DNA of 64,000 nt from Prado023 sp963714995 (GCA_963714995.1 CAVQQP010000003.1:100032-164031), one strand, 5' to 3'. Shown: positions 39,242-48,845, counted from the first letter of the stretch. Translations and numbers: made by a program. The notes: generated by a model not told the origin, from the letters alone.

Positions 39242-40661
39242 TCAGCGGGTCCGGCGGACGGCGGGCGGGACCCACTCCGCGGCGCGGATCGCCTCCCCCG
39301 GGTAGTAGGCGCGCACCCCCAGTCGGAAGCGCCCGTCCGGGGCGGGCAGCCAGTTGGCCTCGGGCGTGTCGGGCGGCAGCTCGGCGGCCAGGGTGATCGT
39401 CACCGACCCGTCAGGGCCGGCCACGAACCCGGGTCGGGTCGTGCGGGTGGCGTAGCGGTGGATCGGGTTGGCGACCAGCAGGTTGGTGGCCGCGTCGTAC
39501 ATGGTCAACGACCAGTAGCCGCCCTCCTCGAGCTCGGGCAGCTCTCCCAGGGCGAACCGCAGCGTGTAGAGCGCACCTCCGGCTCCGTCGAGCAGTTGGC
39601 CGGCGGCGTCGGTGTCGTTGAAGAAGTACGCGGACTCGGCGATGTCGTTGGAGCCGATCTGGAACAGCTGGAACGCGGCCGCCTCCAGCACGTGCGGCCC
39701 GGGCAGGCCGAGGTAGGGCTTGGGGACCATCCACCCATTGCGCCGCGGCCACGACGTCAGGACCGCGTCCATCAGGTCCTGGGCGTCGGCCACGCCGTCG
39801 CTGGACAGCCTGCCGCAGGGCCGCGTCCTGCGGTTCCCCCGCGAGCTCGGGCGCCTGGAGCAGGGTGTGCAACCACGCACCCGGGCTCGGCGGCGGGTTG
39901 TGCCGCAGGTGCGCGAACCCGATCCGGAAGTACTCCCACGGGTCGGTCACGGCACCCAGGTCGCCGTGCTCGAAGGCGGCTGTGGGCACTTCGTCGGGTG
40001 TGGTGTCGGGCTGGCCCCACTTCGACAGCTGGGTGATCCGCACGCCGCGCATCCACTCCCGCACATGCTCCAGGTCGCCATCCTGGTAGTCGACGAGCAC
40101 CCGGTGGTACAGGCAGATCGACGGGGTCGGCGCCTGGATCACCGGCATCCCCTCTGGGGCCTGGCCGGTCCACCCGGGCGGGACGACGAGGTGGTCGCTG
40201 GGCTCGTTCCCGGTCCACTTCGGGCCGATGTGACCGACGTTGGTGAGCATCGCGTCCATGATCGCGACGGAGTAGTAGCGCCCGTCGGGGTTCTCGGGCA
40301 CCGACACCACGATCGGCCCCAACAGGTCCAGCTCGACGTGGCTCGCGCCGTACAGCGCGTCGTTGGAGGGCAGCACCGTCTGGGTGGCCGGGGTGGTCAG
40401 GTCGGGCAACATCATCCACGACCCCAACGGCGGCACCCCCTGCAGACCGACCGCCCCGGCGGAGTCACCCTCGGCCAACGAGGCTCCCGCAGCGGCTGCC
40501 GCGCGCCAGCCCTGGATGAAGTTCGACCGCTGCCGCACGAAGCAGAACCCGGGCACCAGCCACAAGTACGCCCACGTCGCCAGCGACCGCACCCGGGCGA
40601 TCTCCGCCCGCTGCACCGTCGCCTCATCAGCCTGCGCATCGAACTCGGCGAACCTGCGCAC
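39242..40661 (-). pseudogene. DUF1254/DUF1214 protein with one +1 frameshift
   Basis: GTG 40661 follows CAGGAG. The first frame gives the DUF1254 half (ATWAYLWLVPGFCFVRQRSN, TPATQTVLPSNDALYGASHV, RYYSVAIMDAMLTNVGHIGP); near 39810 one extra base shifts into a second frame with the DUF1214 half (LFQIGSNDIAESAYFFNDTD, ANPIHRYATRTTRPGFVAGP, stop at 39242). Joined, it makes about 472 aa, a normal length. The role of the family is unknown. Good conservation on both sides of the break suggests a recent event or a sequencing error. Confidence 0.78.
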
Positions 40662-41022
40662 ATCCACTCCTGCCTTCGGGAACGATCGCGAGTCAAGCAT
40701 GGGGTTGGTACCAGGGCCATGCCCACGTCCCCGCATGTCACCCGGCCGACGTCGTGCGGATCGCCTGACGTCAGCCGAAGCCTCCCAGATCAGCCAGCAG
40801 AAGAGCGCCGCTCGGGGTCTGGTCGAACACCTGCTGGCGCTGAGCCTGGTGGTGGTCCTCACGGTCCTTGTCCCAGCGCACCATTCCACGCGCCCCGGTC
40901 AGCACCCGAACCAGCCGCAAGGACCCGCGTCACATCGCCGCGAAGCGGCCCAATCCGACGTGCCGCTCATCCACGTCGCCGTGGTCGGTAGCACCTGTCA
41001 CTCTCCACACAGAGCAAGGCTA
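40662..41022. other. Gene-free stretch between divergent genes
   Basis: No coding signal on either strand was convincing; an open minus-strand frame here is Arg/Thr-rich and lacks family features. The AT-rich promoter of the next gene begins at its right end. Confidence 0.4.
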
Positions 41023-41065
41023 TTGACAGTAGCCATACGGCTAAGTAACATAGCCGTATGGCTAC
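41023..41065 (+). promoter_or_regulatory. Promoter with two TetR-type operators around a leaderless start
   Basis: TTGACA (41023-41028), exact 17-bp spacer and TAACAT (41046-41051) form a near-consensus promoter; the ATG is 6 nt further, so the mRNA should start at or next to it. GTAGCCATACGGCTA (41029-41043) and TAGCCGTATGGCTAC (41051-41065) are perfect inverted copies, and each is itself nearly palindromic (TAGCCRTAYGGCTA). One copy fills the spacer, the other covers the start codon. Confidence 0.85.
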
Positions 41066-41879
41066 TACTACGAACGTCCAGTTCCTCACCCGCCCTGATG
41101 GTCGAGTCGCCTATGAGGTCGAGGGGGCTGGCCCACTGGCCCTCCTCGTCCCCGGGATGGGCGACCTGCGCAGCACCTATCGTCACGTTGCCCCCACGCT
41201 GCGCGACGCCGGCTTCCGGGTTGTGCTCACGGACCTGCGCGGCCACGGAGACAGCGACACCACATTCACGACCTATGGGGATGAGGCGACCGCGGGGGAC
41301 CTGATCGCGTTGGTCGAGCACCTCGGCGGACCTGCCGTGCTAGTCGGCAACTCGATGGGGGCTGGTGCGGCGGCCCTGGTTGCCGCGCTGCGCCCTGACC
41401 TGGTCAGCGGGCTGGTGCTGATCGGCCCCTTCATGCGCGATCCCGAGCTGAGCATCGCCTCCCGTCTCATGCTGCGGTTGGCGATGGCGCGCCCGTGGGG
41501 GGCGCGAGCATGGGTCTCATACTTTCCCAAGCTCAACGCCGGCACGCGCCCCGAGGACTTCGACAGCCATCGGGCTGCGATCGCGCGCAGCCTGTCTCGG
41601 CCCGGATACGCACGGGCCTTCTGGCAGACCACCCGCCAGACGACGCACGCACCCGTCGAGGCGCACCTGGCGCAGGTCTCCGCGCCGTCCCTGGTGATCA
41701 TGGGGGAGTTGGACCCCGACTGGGCCGATCCTGCCGCTGAGGCGCGGTGGATCGCCACGACGCTGGGCAGCGACGTGGTGATGGTCCCCGATGCGGGCCA
41801 CTACCCGCAGTCCCAGCAGCCCGGGATCACCTCGGCGTCGATCCTGGCCCTCCTTGCCCAGGTGACCCCGGGTGCCTAG
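41058..41879 (+). CDS. Alpha/beta hydrolase (first gene of TetR-controlled pair)
   Basis: Protein of 273 aa with intact serine-hydrolase machinery: LALLVPGMGDLRSTYRHVAP (oxyanion strand), LTDLRGHGDSDTTFTTYGDE, nucleophile in LVGNSMGAGAAALVAA, acid in IMGELDPDWADP and His in VPDAGHYPQSQQPG. No ribosome-binding site; translation probably begins on a leaderless transcript. It overlaps the following TetR gene by 8 bp. The natural substrate may also be the TetR ligand. Confidence 0.93.
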   Translation: MATTTNVQFLTRPDGRVAYEVEGAGPLALLVPGMGDLRSTYRHVAPTLRDAGFRVVLTDLRGHGDSDTTFTTYGDEATAGDLIALVEHLGGPAVLVGNSMGAGAAALVAALRPDLVSGLVLIGPFMRDPELSIASRLMLRLAMARPWGARAWVSYFPKLNAGTRPEDFDSHRAAIARSLSRPGYARAFWQTTRQTTHAPVEAHLAQVSAPSLVIMGELDPDWADPAAEARWIATTLGSDVVMVPDAGHYPQSQQPGITSASILALLAQVTPGA

Positions 41880-42435
41880 GGCAGGGCTGACGCCCGAGCG
41901 GGTGATTGACGAGGCCCAGGCCCTCAGCGACGAGGTGGGCCTGGACGCCCTGACTCTGGCCGCGCTGGCGGGCCGACTCGGGGTTCGCCAGCCCTCGCTC
42001 TACAAGCATGTCGAGGGCAGCGACGCCCTGCACCGCGCCCTCTCGGTGCGCGCCAAGCAGGAGCTGGCAGGCGTCCTCGCCCGGGCAGCCGTCGGCAGGT
42101 CGGGAGACGAGGCGATCGCGGCGCTGGCCAACGCCTACCGGAGTTGGGCACACGCCCACCCTGGCCGCTACCAGTCAACGGTGGCCGCGCCCACACCCGG
42201 GGATCGCGACGACGAGGCCGCCAGCCTGGCCGTCGTGTCCATCCTGCTCGACATCCTCGCGGGCTACCACCTCTCCGGGGCCGACGCCATCCACGCGACG
42301 CGGGCACTGCGCGCCGCACTACACGGCTTCGTCAGCATCGAGGCAGCAGGGGGCTTCGGGATGCCAATCGACATCGACGACAGCTTCGCCCGCCTGGTAG
42401 CCAGCATCACCCGGGGCGTCGTCGGCCCAACCTGA
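41872..42435 (+). CDS. TetR-family regulator
   Basis: Repressor of 187 aa. HTH part at residues 5-50 (VIDEAQALSDEVGLDALTLA, ALAGRLGVRQPSLYKHVEGS), ligand-binding part with the C-terminal TetR-WHG-like segment TRALRAALHGFVSIEAAGGF. GTG at 41872 overlaps the end of the hydrolase gene by 8 bp, so the two are translationally coupled and the regulator likely controls the promoter at 41023-41065, including its own expression. Confidence 0.92.
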   Translation: MPRAGLTPERVIDEAQALSDEVGLDALTLAALAGRLGVRQPSLYKHVEGSDALHRALSVRAKQELAGVLARAAVGRSGDEAIAALANAYRSWAHAHPGRYQSTVAAPTPGDRDDEAASLAVVSILLDILAGYHLSGADAIHATRALRAALHGFVSIEAAGGFGMPIDIDDSFARLVASITRGVVGPT

Positions 42436-42682
42436 CGAACCAGGACTCACAACCAGCCCACGGGCGGGTCCCGACCGTGCCTGAGACCCCTGAGCCCCGG
42501 GTGGTGTCGAGACTCCTGGGTGCGTGGGCGCGAACAAGTGTGAGCCGCGCTGACTGGGCGCTTGGTGGCCTTGGTTCCCGGGGGTCTGGACAGGGCCCCG
42601 GCGCGGGTTCACCATGGGGGGCAGTTGACCCTTCGCGTCACGGTCCCGTGGCTATGGCGGGTCGTGTCCGTAGGAGGATGTC

Positions 42683-42958
42683 ATGCCGGTGTTCGTCATC
42701 GAGCGCTCGTACGCCGAGCAGATGTTCCCGGACGCGGATAGCGCCGCGGGGCTGCGACTGATCAACGATGAGGAGGAGGTCAGGTGGCTCTACTCGTTCC
42801 TCTCGATCGACCGCCTCAAGTCCTACTGCCTCTACGAGGCGGAGTCCGCTGAGGCGATCCGGCGTGCCGCGGTGCGGGCCGGGCTCCCAGCGGACGTGAT
42901 CACCGAAGTGGGGCTCCGGGTGCTGCCGGACGGGACGACGCTTCCCGCGACTGGGTAG
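42683..42958 (+). CDS. DUF4242 (SCO4226-like) small protein
   Basis: Ferredoxin-like-fold protein of 91 aa: MPVFVIERSYAEQMFPDADS, RWLYSFLSIDRLKSYCLYEA and IRRAAVRAGLPADVITEV. A Streptomyces relative (SCO4226) has been described as nickel-binding; the residues needed were not checked here. Shine-Dalgarno TAGGAGG before the ATG at 42683. Its last 59 bp overlap the end of the convergent LAL gene. Confidence 0.87.
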   Translation: MPVFVIERSYAEQMFPDADSAAGLRLINDEEEVRWLYSFLSIDRLKSYCLYEAESAEAIRRAAVRAGLPADVITEVGLRVLPDGTTLPATG

Positions 42959-45914
42959 CAGCGGTCAGGCCGAGGTCCACGGCCAGCATCGCCGCCTGCG
43001 TCCGGTTCGTGCATTGCAGCTTGCTCAGGATGTTGCGCACATGGTTGGTGGCCGTGTACTCGCTGATGACAAGGGTGGTGGCGATCTCGCGGTTGCTCAG
43101 CCCCCGGCCGAGCAAGCGAAGGACCTCGGTCTCCCGTGGGGTCAGCGACGTGCCCGGGCCTTCAGCCCCGGCTGCCGGCGTGGCGGGTTCGATGCGACGC
43201 CGGACACGCGGGAGCCCATGGCGGTCGCAGAGGGCCAGGGCCTCGGCCGTGAGCCGGGCAACGCGCTCCGCGGGTTGGCCTCCTGCACGCCGAAGGTGGG
43301 CGACGTGTTCGGCGAGGGTGGCCGCTTGGTGCAGCGGCGATCCCATCCGGGTATCCATCTCCAGGGCGGCGACGAAGTGGTCCTCGGCTGATAGCTCGCC
43401 GCGGACCGATTCCAGCGCGCCGATCAGCCGGTCGCCACTGCCCAGGGCGACCAGGAACTCGGAGGCCAGGAGGTTTCGGCCGGCGAAGCGGCCCAGCAGG
43501 GGGAGCAGTATCCCGGCCGCGTCACGATCCTCCAGCCACACGGCGGCGTCCACGAGGAACGACAGGACCGCTGGCCATGAGGCTGATCGCTGGCGCATGT
43601 CGAGGCCCTCGTCGAGCATCGCCCAGAGAACGCGCCGGGTCGGCTCGGCCATGCCCAGCTCGGTGTACAGGGCGAGCAACCCAGGGGCCCAGGAGTGCCT
43701 CGGGTCCTCGTCCCCGGTGAGCAGGCGGCCCACCGGCGCGAGGCGGTCAGTCTCACGGCGCAGCATGAACGACTGCAGCGACCATGGACCCTCCGCTTCG
43801 CGGTATCCGCCCTCGGCGAAGGCGCCTCCGAGGTGGGCCGTCTGCTTGAGCGTCGCCGCGGCGTCAGTGAACTCGCACCGCATGAGCTGCATGCCGAACG
43901 TCACGAAGTTCAGGGCCAGCACCCAGTAGGGCTCGTTGGTGGCCCGTGCCATCCGGGCGAGGTCGAGGTGTGCCGCTGCCAGGGCGGCTGGGTCGCCCAG
44001 CACGTAGTGGCAGACGCAGCGGTGGAACGCGGCGGGGCCCAGATGTTCGACGTCGTCAAGCTGACCGACGAGGTTCGTCAGCTCGTCGGCACGCTGGAGC
44101 CGCTCGGGCAGGTGCTCGACGCCGCTGCCGTCCAGCAGGCTGATGGCCAGGACCTTCGCCAGGAGGTCCTGGTCGCCGAGGTCCCGAGCCGAACGGATGG
44201 CATCCCTGCTCAAGGCAGCCGACGGGCCCGTACGGTCGGCGAAGCTCAAGGCGCGGCCGAGCGCCGCGGTAGCGGTGATCCGGTCACGTTCGGCAGTTCC
44301 TCCACCGCCGCGCTCCAGCGCTGCCGTCAGCAACTCGATCGACCGGGTGCGATCGGTGTTGGCCCGCCACGACACGGCCTCGTGCAGCAAGGCGGCCTGC
44401 AGCCTCTGCCCGGCCGTCCCGGATCCTGCGACGAGCTCGGCCAGGTCCCGCGCGCGCGTGGTGTCCGTGGCCTGAAGATGGGCGCGGCCCGCGGCCAGGC
44501 GAAGGTCGTCACGCCTGGCAGCGGCCGTGGCATGCGCGGCGGCCCGCTCGTAGAGCTCGGCGGCGTCGGCATGGGACAGCCGTGTCCGGGCCTCGTCCGC
44601 GGCGGCCTCGAGGTAGTCGGTGGCCAGGTCGGCGAAGCCTAGCCCGGCAGCGTTCGAGTAGTGGGTGGCCAACCGCTGCACCCGCCGGTCCGCGGCCGGG
44701 AACTGGTGCTCCAGGGCCACTGCGACATGGGAGTTGAGGACCGCTCGGTCGTACTCGGTCATCAGGTCGAGCACCGCCTGACGGGCGATCGAGTGCTGGA
44801 AACGACCGACCCCATTGCGCGACGGCACCCATTCGACCAGTCCCAGGGTGTGGGCCGCGTCCAGCGCCACGAACACCACATGGGGGGAGGGATCGGGTCC
44901 CAGGGCGCCGGCCGCCTGCCGGCACGCAGCGGTGACCAGGGGGACGTCGAACTCCTCGCCTATCACGGCGGCCGTCTCCACGAAGGTCCGCTGCTCCGAC
45001 GACAGCTGCTCCAGACGTGTCCGCGTGGATTCCCGGAAGGCCTCGGGAGCGGGAACCGCCCCTCGCCCCAGGTCACCCGACGCCAGGTCCGCGGCCCAGT
45101 CCCGGCACACCTCCCGCACCAGGAAGGGGTTGCCCGCCGTCTGGTCGCGCACCAAGCTGGCCATTCGCCGTGCCTGCGGCAACGTGACACCGGCGCCGCG
45201 CACGAGGTACTCGGCGATGGCGTCGGTGTCCAGGCCTGGGAGGTCGAGCCGGCGCACACCGTCGAGGCGCATGAGGTCCGCGAGGACCCTCGCGGCCGAG
45301 GATGGCCCGACCTGCGGTTCGGTCCGGAGGGTCACCAGGAACAGGATCGGAACGTCGGCGGTCCGCTCCACGGCGAAGCGCAGCATCTTCAGTGCGTCCT
45401 CGCCCGCCCAGTGCAGGTCCTCCAGCACGAGCAGCACCGGGGTTACCGCGGTTACCGCGACAAGGGCGTCAGTGGCTGCGGTGAACAGCGTCGACTGGTG
45501 CACGCCCTCCAACGCGCCTGGCGCGTTCCCTCGACCGGTGATCAGGCGCAGCAGGTCCAGCCGAACGTCGAAGTCCTGGGGCACCCCTGGCAGGGTGATG
45601 GCCCCCGACTCGAGCCCTGGCACGAGGGACGCCAGCGGCTCTACGAACGGATCGAAGGCGCTGCCGGACTCGCCGACACAGGCGCCGAGCAGGACCGTCA
45701 CCCCGCGTGGGTGGAACGTGACGGCCGCCTCCGAGGCCAGCCGCGACTTCCCCGCTCCCGCCTCGCCCACGGCGAAAACCACCTGACGCGCCCCGGCTTC
45801 GACGCAACGCCACACATCCTCGAGAACGGCGAACTGCTGCTGCCGCCCGACGAACGGGGGCAGCGAGGAAGCAGACCAACGCCGCGGCAGTGGCGGCAAC
45901 TGCCACGAGCCCAT
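42900..45914 (-). CDS. LAL-type LuxR-family transcriptional regulator with AAA/NTPase domain
   Basis: Large regulator of 1004 aa. N-terminal ATPase: LPPFVGRQQQFAVLEDVWRC, Walker A VGEAGAGKSRLASEAA (about residue 50), Walker B VLLVLEDLHWAGEDALKML; a long helical TPR-like middle; C-terminal LuxR HTH at about 930-990 (LTPRETEVLRLLGRGLSNRE, then TNHVRNILSKLQCTNRTQA). Such regulators usually activate transport or secondary-metabolite genes on ligand and ATP binding; the target here is unknown. It overlaps the DUF4242 gene by 59 bp at the 3' end. Confidence 0.94.
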   Translation of the reverse strand: MGSWQLPPLPRRWSASSLPPFVGRQQQFAVLEDVWRCVEAGARQVVFAVGEAGAGKSRLASEAAVTFHPRGVTVLLGACVGESGSAFDPFVEPLASLVPGLESGAITLPGVPQDFDVRLDLLRLITGRGNAPGALEGVHQSTLFTAATDALVAVTAVTPVLLVLEDLHWAGEDALKMLRFAVERTADVPILFLVTLRTEPQVGPSSAARVLADLMRLDGVRRLDLPGLDTDAIAEYLVRGAGVTLPQARRMASLVRDQTAGNPFLVREVCRDWAADLASGDLGRGAVPAPEAFRESTRTRLEQLSSEQRTFVETAAVIGEEFDVPLVTAACRQAAGALGPDPSPHVVFVALDAAHTLGLVEWVPSRNGVGRFQHSIARQAVLDLMTEYDRAVLNSHVAVALEHQFPAADRRVQRLATHYSNAAGLGFADLATDYLEAAADEARTRLSHADAAELYERAAAHATAAARRDDLRLAAGRAHLQATDTTRARDLAELVAGSGTAGQRLQAALLHEAVSWRANTDRTRSIELLTAALERGGGGTAERDRITATAALGRALSFADRTGPSAALSRDAIRSARDLGDQDLLAKVLAISLLDGSGVEHLPERLQRADELTNLVGQLDDVEHLGPAAFHRCVCHYVLGDPAALAAAHLDLARMARATNEPYWVLALNFVTFGMQLMRCEFTDAAATLKQTAHLGGAFAEGGYREAEGPWSLQSFMLRRETDRLAPVGRLLTGDEDPRHSWAPGLLALYTELGMAEPTRRVLWAMLDEGLDMRQRSASWPAVLSFLVDAAVWLEDRDAAGILLPLLGRFAGRNLLASEFLVALGSGDRLIGALESVRGELSAEDHFVAALEMDTRMGSPLHQAATLAEHVAHLRRAGGQPAERVARLTAEALALCDRHGLPRVRRRIEPATPAAGAEGPGTSLTPRETEVLRLLGRGLSNREIATTLVISEYTATNHVRNILSKLQCTNRTQAAMLAVDLGLTAATQSREASSRPAAPGAPLR

Positions 45915-46081
45915 CAGGTCACGCTAGCGCCGTTCGCCCAGACCAGGGAATGGCAAGAACTGACCATGCCCACCCCGGTGAAGGAATGACCGATCCGGGT
46001 CATGTGCCGCAACCCCCTCGCGAAAGACCCTAGAGCTGCCCGGACCGACGCCATCGGTCCCCGTCGGAAGGATGGCCCCAG

Positions 46082-46417
46082 ATGGCCAGCACGGCACACG
46101 AAATCGCCCCATCCTCGAACGCCACCAGCTCCGGCTCCCGAACGTTGCTGCTGGTCGTGGCCATCCTCGCCCTGGCGGTGGCCGTCGCCGTTGCCTGGCA
46201 GCGGCTGGCAGCCAGCCCCACGCCAGCGGCCGGCTCCGGCATCACCGCGACCTCGCCCGACGAGCTGGCCCCCTACCGTCCCGGCGGCTCGGTCTACGAC
46301 TCGCAAGTCCCCGAGGCCGCCCGGAGGACCCCACCCGACGAGCTGGCCCCCTACCGTCCCGGCGGCTCGGTCTACGACTCGCAAGTCCCCGAGGCCGCCC
46401 GGGCGACCTCGCCCTGA
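46082..46417 (+). CDS. Small single-span membrane protein with duplicated C-terminal repeat
   Basis: Protein of 111 aa: Ser/Thr-rich N-terminus, one transmembrane helix at about residues 21-40 (LLLVVAILALAVAVAVAWQR) and an external tail with two identical PDELAPYRPGGSVYDSQVPE units (each 23 residues, period 26). The function is unknown. The start ATG at 46082 has GGAAGG about 12 nt upstream. Lies alone after the divergent LAL gene. Confidence 0.7.
   Translation: MASTAHEIAPSSNATSSGSRTLLLVVAILALAVAVAVAWQRLAASPTPAAGSGITATSPDELAPYRPGGSVYDSQVPEAARRTPPDELAPYRPGGSVYDSQVPEAARATSP
46256..46402 (+). repeat. Perfect tandem duplication, 69 bp at 78-bp period
   Basis: Bases 46256-46324 are repeated without a mismatch at 46334-46402, encoding the two tail units of the membrane protein. 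The perfect identity, including third positions, points to recent duplication. Confidence 0.85.
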
Positions 46418-46437
46418 GAGCCTCGGGCGAGACCACT

Positions 46438-46485
46438 ACTCGAAGGCCGATTCAGGAGCACGAACTGGAGCGGATCACGTTCTAA
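46438..46485 (+). pseudogene. C-terminal stump matching the PPOX-like protein end
   Basis: The frame ending at 46485 reads IQEHELERITF before the stop, the same as the KEHELERITF end of the protein at 21880-22344; about 28 of 33 bases agree by eye. There is no start codon or upstream similarity, so this is the tail of a lost paralogue. Confidence 0.55.
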
Positions 46486-47017
46486 CGCCGGTTCACGTAG
46501 CCAGCGTCGGCACGCTCAGTGTGTGCTTCGGTGACTCCGTCGCTCACCAGGTGAGGAGTGCGCGACAGCACCGGCCAGAAACGACGTCCCTGTTGGAGGA
46601 GATGCCGATGTCCCCGAATGGCTCACTGCGCGATGACGCGCGAGGTCGCGGCGCTGTGGGTTCGCGGACGTGGGTGGGGAGGAGGCCCAGCAGGCGGTCG
46701 AGCGCTGACAGAGTCCGGCAATGGCGCCGCTTACCGGCCAGTGCGCGGGCCGCACTGGCGTCATCGTCAGGACGCCGGAATGACCGGGCCGGGACACTCG
46801 GCCAGGCCCGCGTCTATCCGCCACGAGTCGGGCGTCCCTGCAGCATCCACGGCGAGCCGGCGGGGGAGTTCGCCGGCGCGGAGGTTCAACGGGCTCGAGA
46901 AGGACGGCGATGACAGCGGTTCCGGCACCTCCTCACCGGACCGGTCGCACACCCGATGGGTGCCTGGTGTCGAACGGCTGAGTTGGTGTCCCTCGCGGCT
47001 CGACACGGCGTCACTTG
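46486..47017. other. Gene-free stretch
   Basis: About 530 bp without recognisable genes. Open frames here are Arg/Pro-rich, switch frame and show no family motifs. It lies between the PPOX stump and the ABC operon promoter, so decayed DNA is plausible. Confidence 0.4.
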
Positions 47018-47040
47018 TATGATTGTATGTGAGTACTCAC
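47018..47040 (+). promoter_or_regulatory. Extended -10 and palindromic operator of the ABC-TetR operon
   Basis: TATGAT (47018-47023) preceded by TG looks like an extended -10 box without a clear -35. The 12-bp palindrome GTGAGTACTCAC (47029-47040) follows it, where the transcript would start, 18 bp before the ATG at 47059. The TetR protein encoded last in the operon is the likely binder. Confidence 0.6.
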
Positions 47041-47058
47041 TCACTACATGGAGGCACG

Positions 47059-48024
47059 ATGGGCGTGATCACTACCGAAGGGCTCACCCGAAGGTTCGGG
47101 CCTGTCACTGCGGTGGACCGGCTGACCCTTGACCTGCCAGGAGGCGGCGTTGTCGGTCTGGTGGGTCCGAACGGGTCGGGCAAGTCCACCCTGATCCGGA
47201 TGCTGCTGGGACTCATCCGTGCCGGGGAGGGCACCGCATACGTCTTCGACCAGCCGATCAGCCACCCCTCGGCTTATGACCATCGAGTCGGTGCACTGGT
47301 GGAGAACCCGGCGTTCGTCCCGGGCCTGTCGGCACGGACCAACCTGCTGTCGCTGGCACGCCTACGCGGGTTGCCGAGCGCCCGTGTCGACGAGGTGCTG
47401 GGCATTGTGGGGCTGACCGGCCGGGACTCCGAGCCGGTGAAGCGCTTCTCGTTGGGGATGAAGCAGCGGCTGGGGATCGCCGCGGCACTGTTGTCCGACC
47501 CGGAGCTGCTCATCCTCGACGAGCCGACGAACGGCCTGGACCCGGCCGGCATCGTCGAGATCCGGGCGCTGCTGATGGACCTCGGGCGCAGCGGGCGCAC
47601 GGTCGTGGTGTCCTCGCACCTGCTGGCCGAGATCGAGGCCGCGTGTGACTACATCGTGATCATCCGGTTCGGTCAGCTGATGTTCGCGGGGCCCACCGAG
47701 GAGTTGCTCGCGCAGACCAGTGCCCACATCGACCTGCGCCCCGAGCACCCCGGCGACCTGGGACCGCTGCTTCATGCGCTGCATGCGCAGGGCTGGCGTG
47801 GGGAGCGGATGGGCGACGTGCTGCGCATGCATGTGGAGCCCGGGCGCGCCGGCGACCTGAACCGCGCGGCCACCGCCGCGGGGTTCACCCTCGTGCACCT
47901 GGTGGTCGGGCAGGACAGCCTCGAGGACATCTTCCTGGAGATGACCGGGCACTCCGACGGCGAGCTCGCTGCCAGCCGGGCCGCCGCCGCGGGGACCCGG
48001 ATGACCGCTGAGGAGGTGGCGTGA
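47059..48024 (+). CDS. ABC transporter ATP-binding protein (BcrA-like)
   Basis: ATPase of 321 aa: Walker A LVGPNGSGKSTLIRMLLGLI, signature FSLGMKQRLGIAAALLSDPE, Walker B LLILDEPTNGLDPAGIVEIR, switch VVVSSHLLAEIEAACDY. The FSLGMKQR signature is typical for bacitracin/lantibiotic-type exporters. ATG 47059 after GGAGG. The stop overlaps the permease start by one base (TGATG). Probable role: export of a toxic or antibiotic compound, controlled by the operon's own TetR. Confidence 0.94.
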   Translation: MGVITTEGLTRRFGPVTAVDRLTLDLPGGGVVGLVGPNGSGKSTLIRMLLGLIRAGEGTAYVFDQPISHPSAYDHRVGALVENPAFVPGLSARTNLLSLARLRGLPSARVDEVLGIVGLTGRDSEPVKRFSLGMKQRLGIAAALLSDPELLILDEPTNGLDPAGIVEIRALLMDLGRSGRTVVVSSHLLAEIEAACDYIVIIRFGQLMFAGPTEELLAQTSAHIDLRPEHPGDLGPLLHALHAQGWRGERMGDVLRMHVEPGRAGDLNRAATAAGFTLVHLVVGQDSLEDIFLEMTGHSDGELAASRAAAAGTRMTAEEVA

Positions 48025-48821
48025 TGCTGCGATCGGTGCGAAGCGAGCTGGTGCGGCTGCGCCGGCCGGGCATGCTCATCGGGTGGTTCGGGCTGATGGC
48101 GCTGTTCGCGGTGATGGCGAACACGATCATGTTCAGCGTGGCCGCCGACGGTGTCGAGCTGCCGGCGGGTGCGCCCGGGGTGGCCTTCCCGAGCGCTGCG
48201 GAGCTCGCCGCCGCCGACGGGCTGATGGCCGGGATGCCGGCCGCGTCGACGATGTTCGGCATCGTGACGCTGTCGTTCTGGGCCATTGCGGTCGCGACCG
48301 ACTACTCGACCGGACTGATCCGGTTGCTGGTCGCGGCGATGCCCACACGCTGGCCGCTGCTGGTCGGCAAGGTGGCGGCCCTCGCGGTGCTCACCGCGGT
48401 GGCCACGACCGTGGCCGCCCTCGTGACGGTCGCGATCGCCCCGGCGGCGGCGCGGGGGGCCGGGATCGACACCTCGGCCTGGGCCGCCAGCGCCCTGGGC
48501 ACCTTCCTGGGCACCTGGGCAAGCACCTACCTCGCCCTGCTTGTGTGGGGCGTGATCGGCCTGGCGATCGCCTACCTGACACGCTCGTCGGCCATCGCCA
48601 TCTCAGTCGGCGCCGGGTACGTGCTCGTCGTCGAGTCCATGCTCAGCCAGTTGTTCGACACCACGCCGGACTGGCTGCTCAGCGGCACGCTCACCGCGGT
48701 GGCGCAGGGCGGCAGCGCGACCGTCTCGCAGGGCACCGCGCTGGGCTGGGCTGGGATGTACGTGGCCCTTGGTCTGGGTGCTGCCGCAGTGGTGCTGCTG
48801 CGCCGTGACGTGACCGACTAA
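48024..48821 (+). CDS. ABC-2 type permease
   Basis: Membrane protein of 265 aa with six helices (for example FGLMALFAVMANTIMFSVAA, LLVGKVAALAVLTAVATTVA, TYLALLVWGVIGLAIAYLTR, WAGMYVALGLGAAAVVLLRR). ATG 48024 is overlapped by the preceding TGA, after GAGGAGG. It forms the channel of the exporter with the 47059 ATPase; no substrate can be named. Confidence 0.92.
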   Translation: MLRSVRSELVRLRRPGMLIGWFGLMALFAVMANTIMFSVAADGVELPAGAPGVAFPSAAELAAADGLMAGMPAASTMFGIVTLSFWAIAVATDYSTGLIRLLVAAMPTRWPLLVGKVAALAVLTAVATTVAALVTVAIAPAAARGAGIDTSAWAASALGTFLGTWASTYLALLVWGVIGLAIAYLTRSSAIAISVGAGYVLVVESMLSQLFDTTPDWLLSGTLTAVAQGGSATVSQGTALGWAGMYVALGLGAAAVVLLRRDVTD

Positions 48822-48845
48822 CCTCACCCCGGGGAGCGGAAGGCG

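Noticed and set aside
46516..47022. Several open frames between the PPOX stump and the ABC operon
   Set aside because: No ribosome-binding site, Arg/Pro-biased composition and no recognisable domain.
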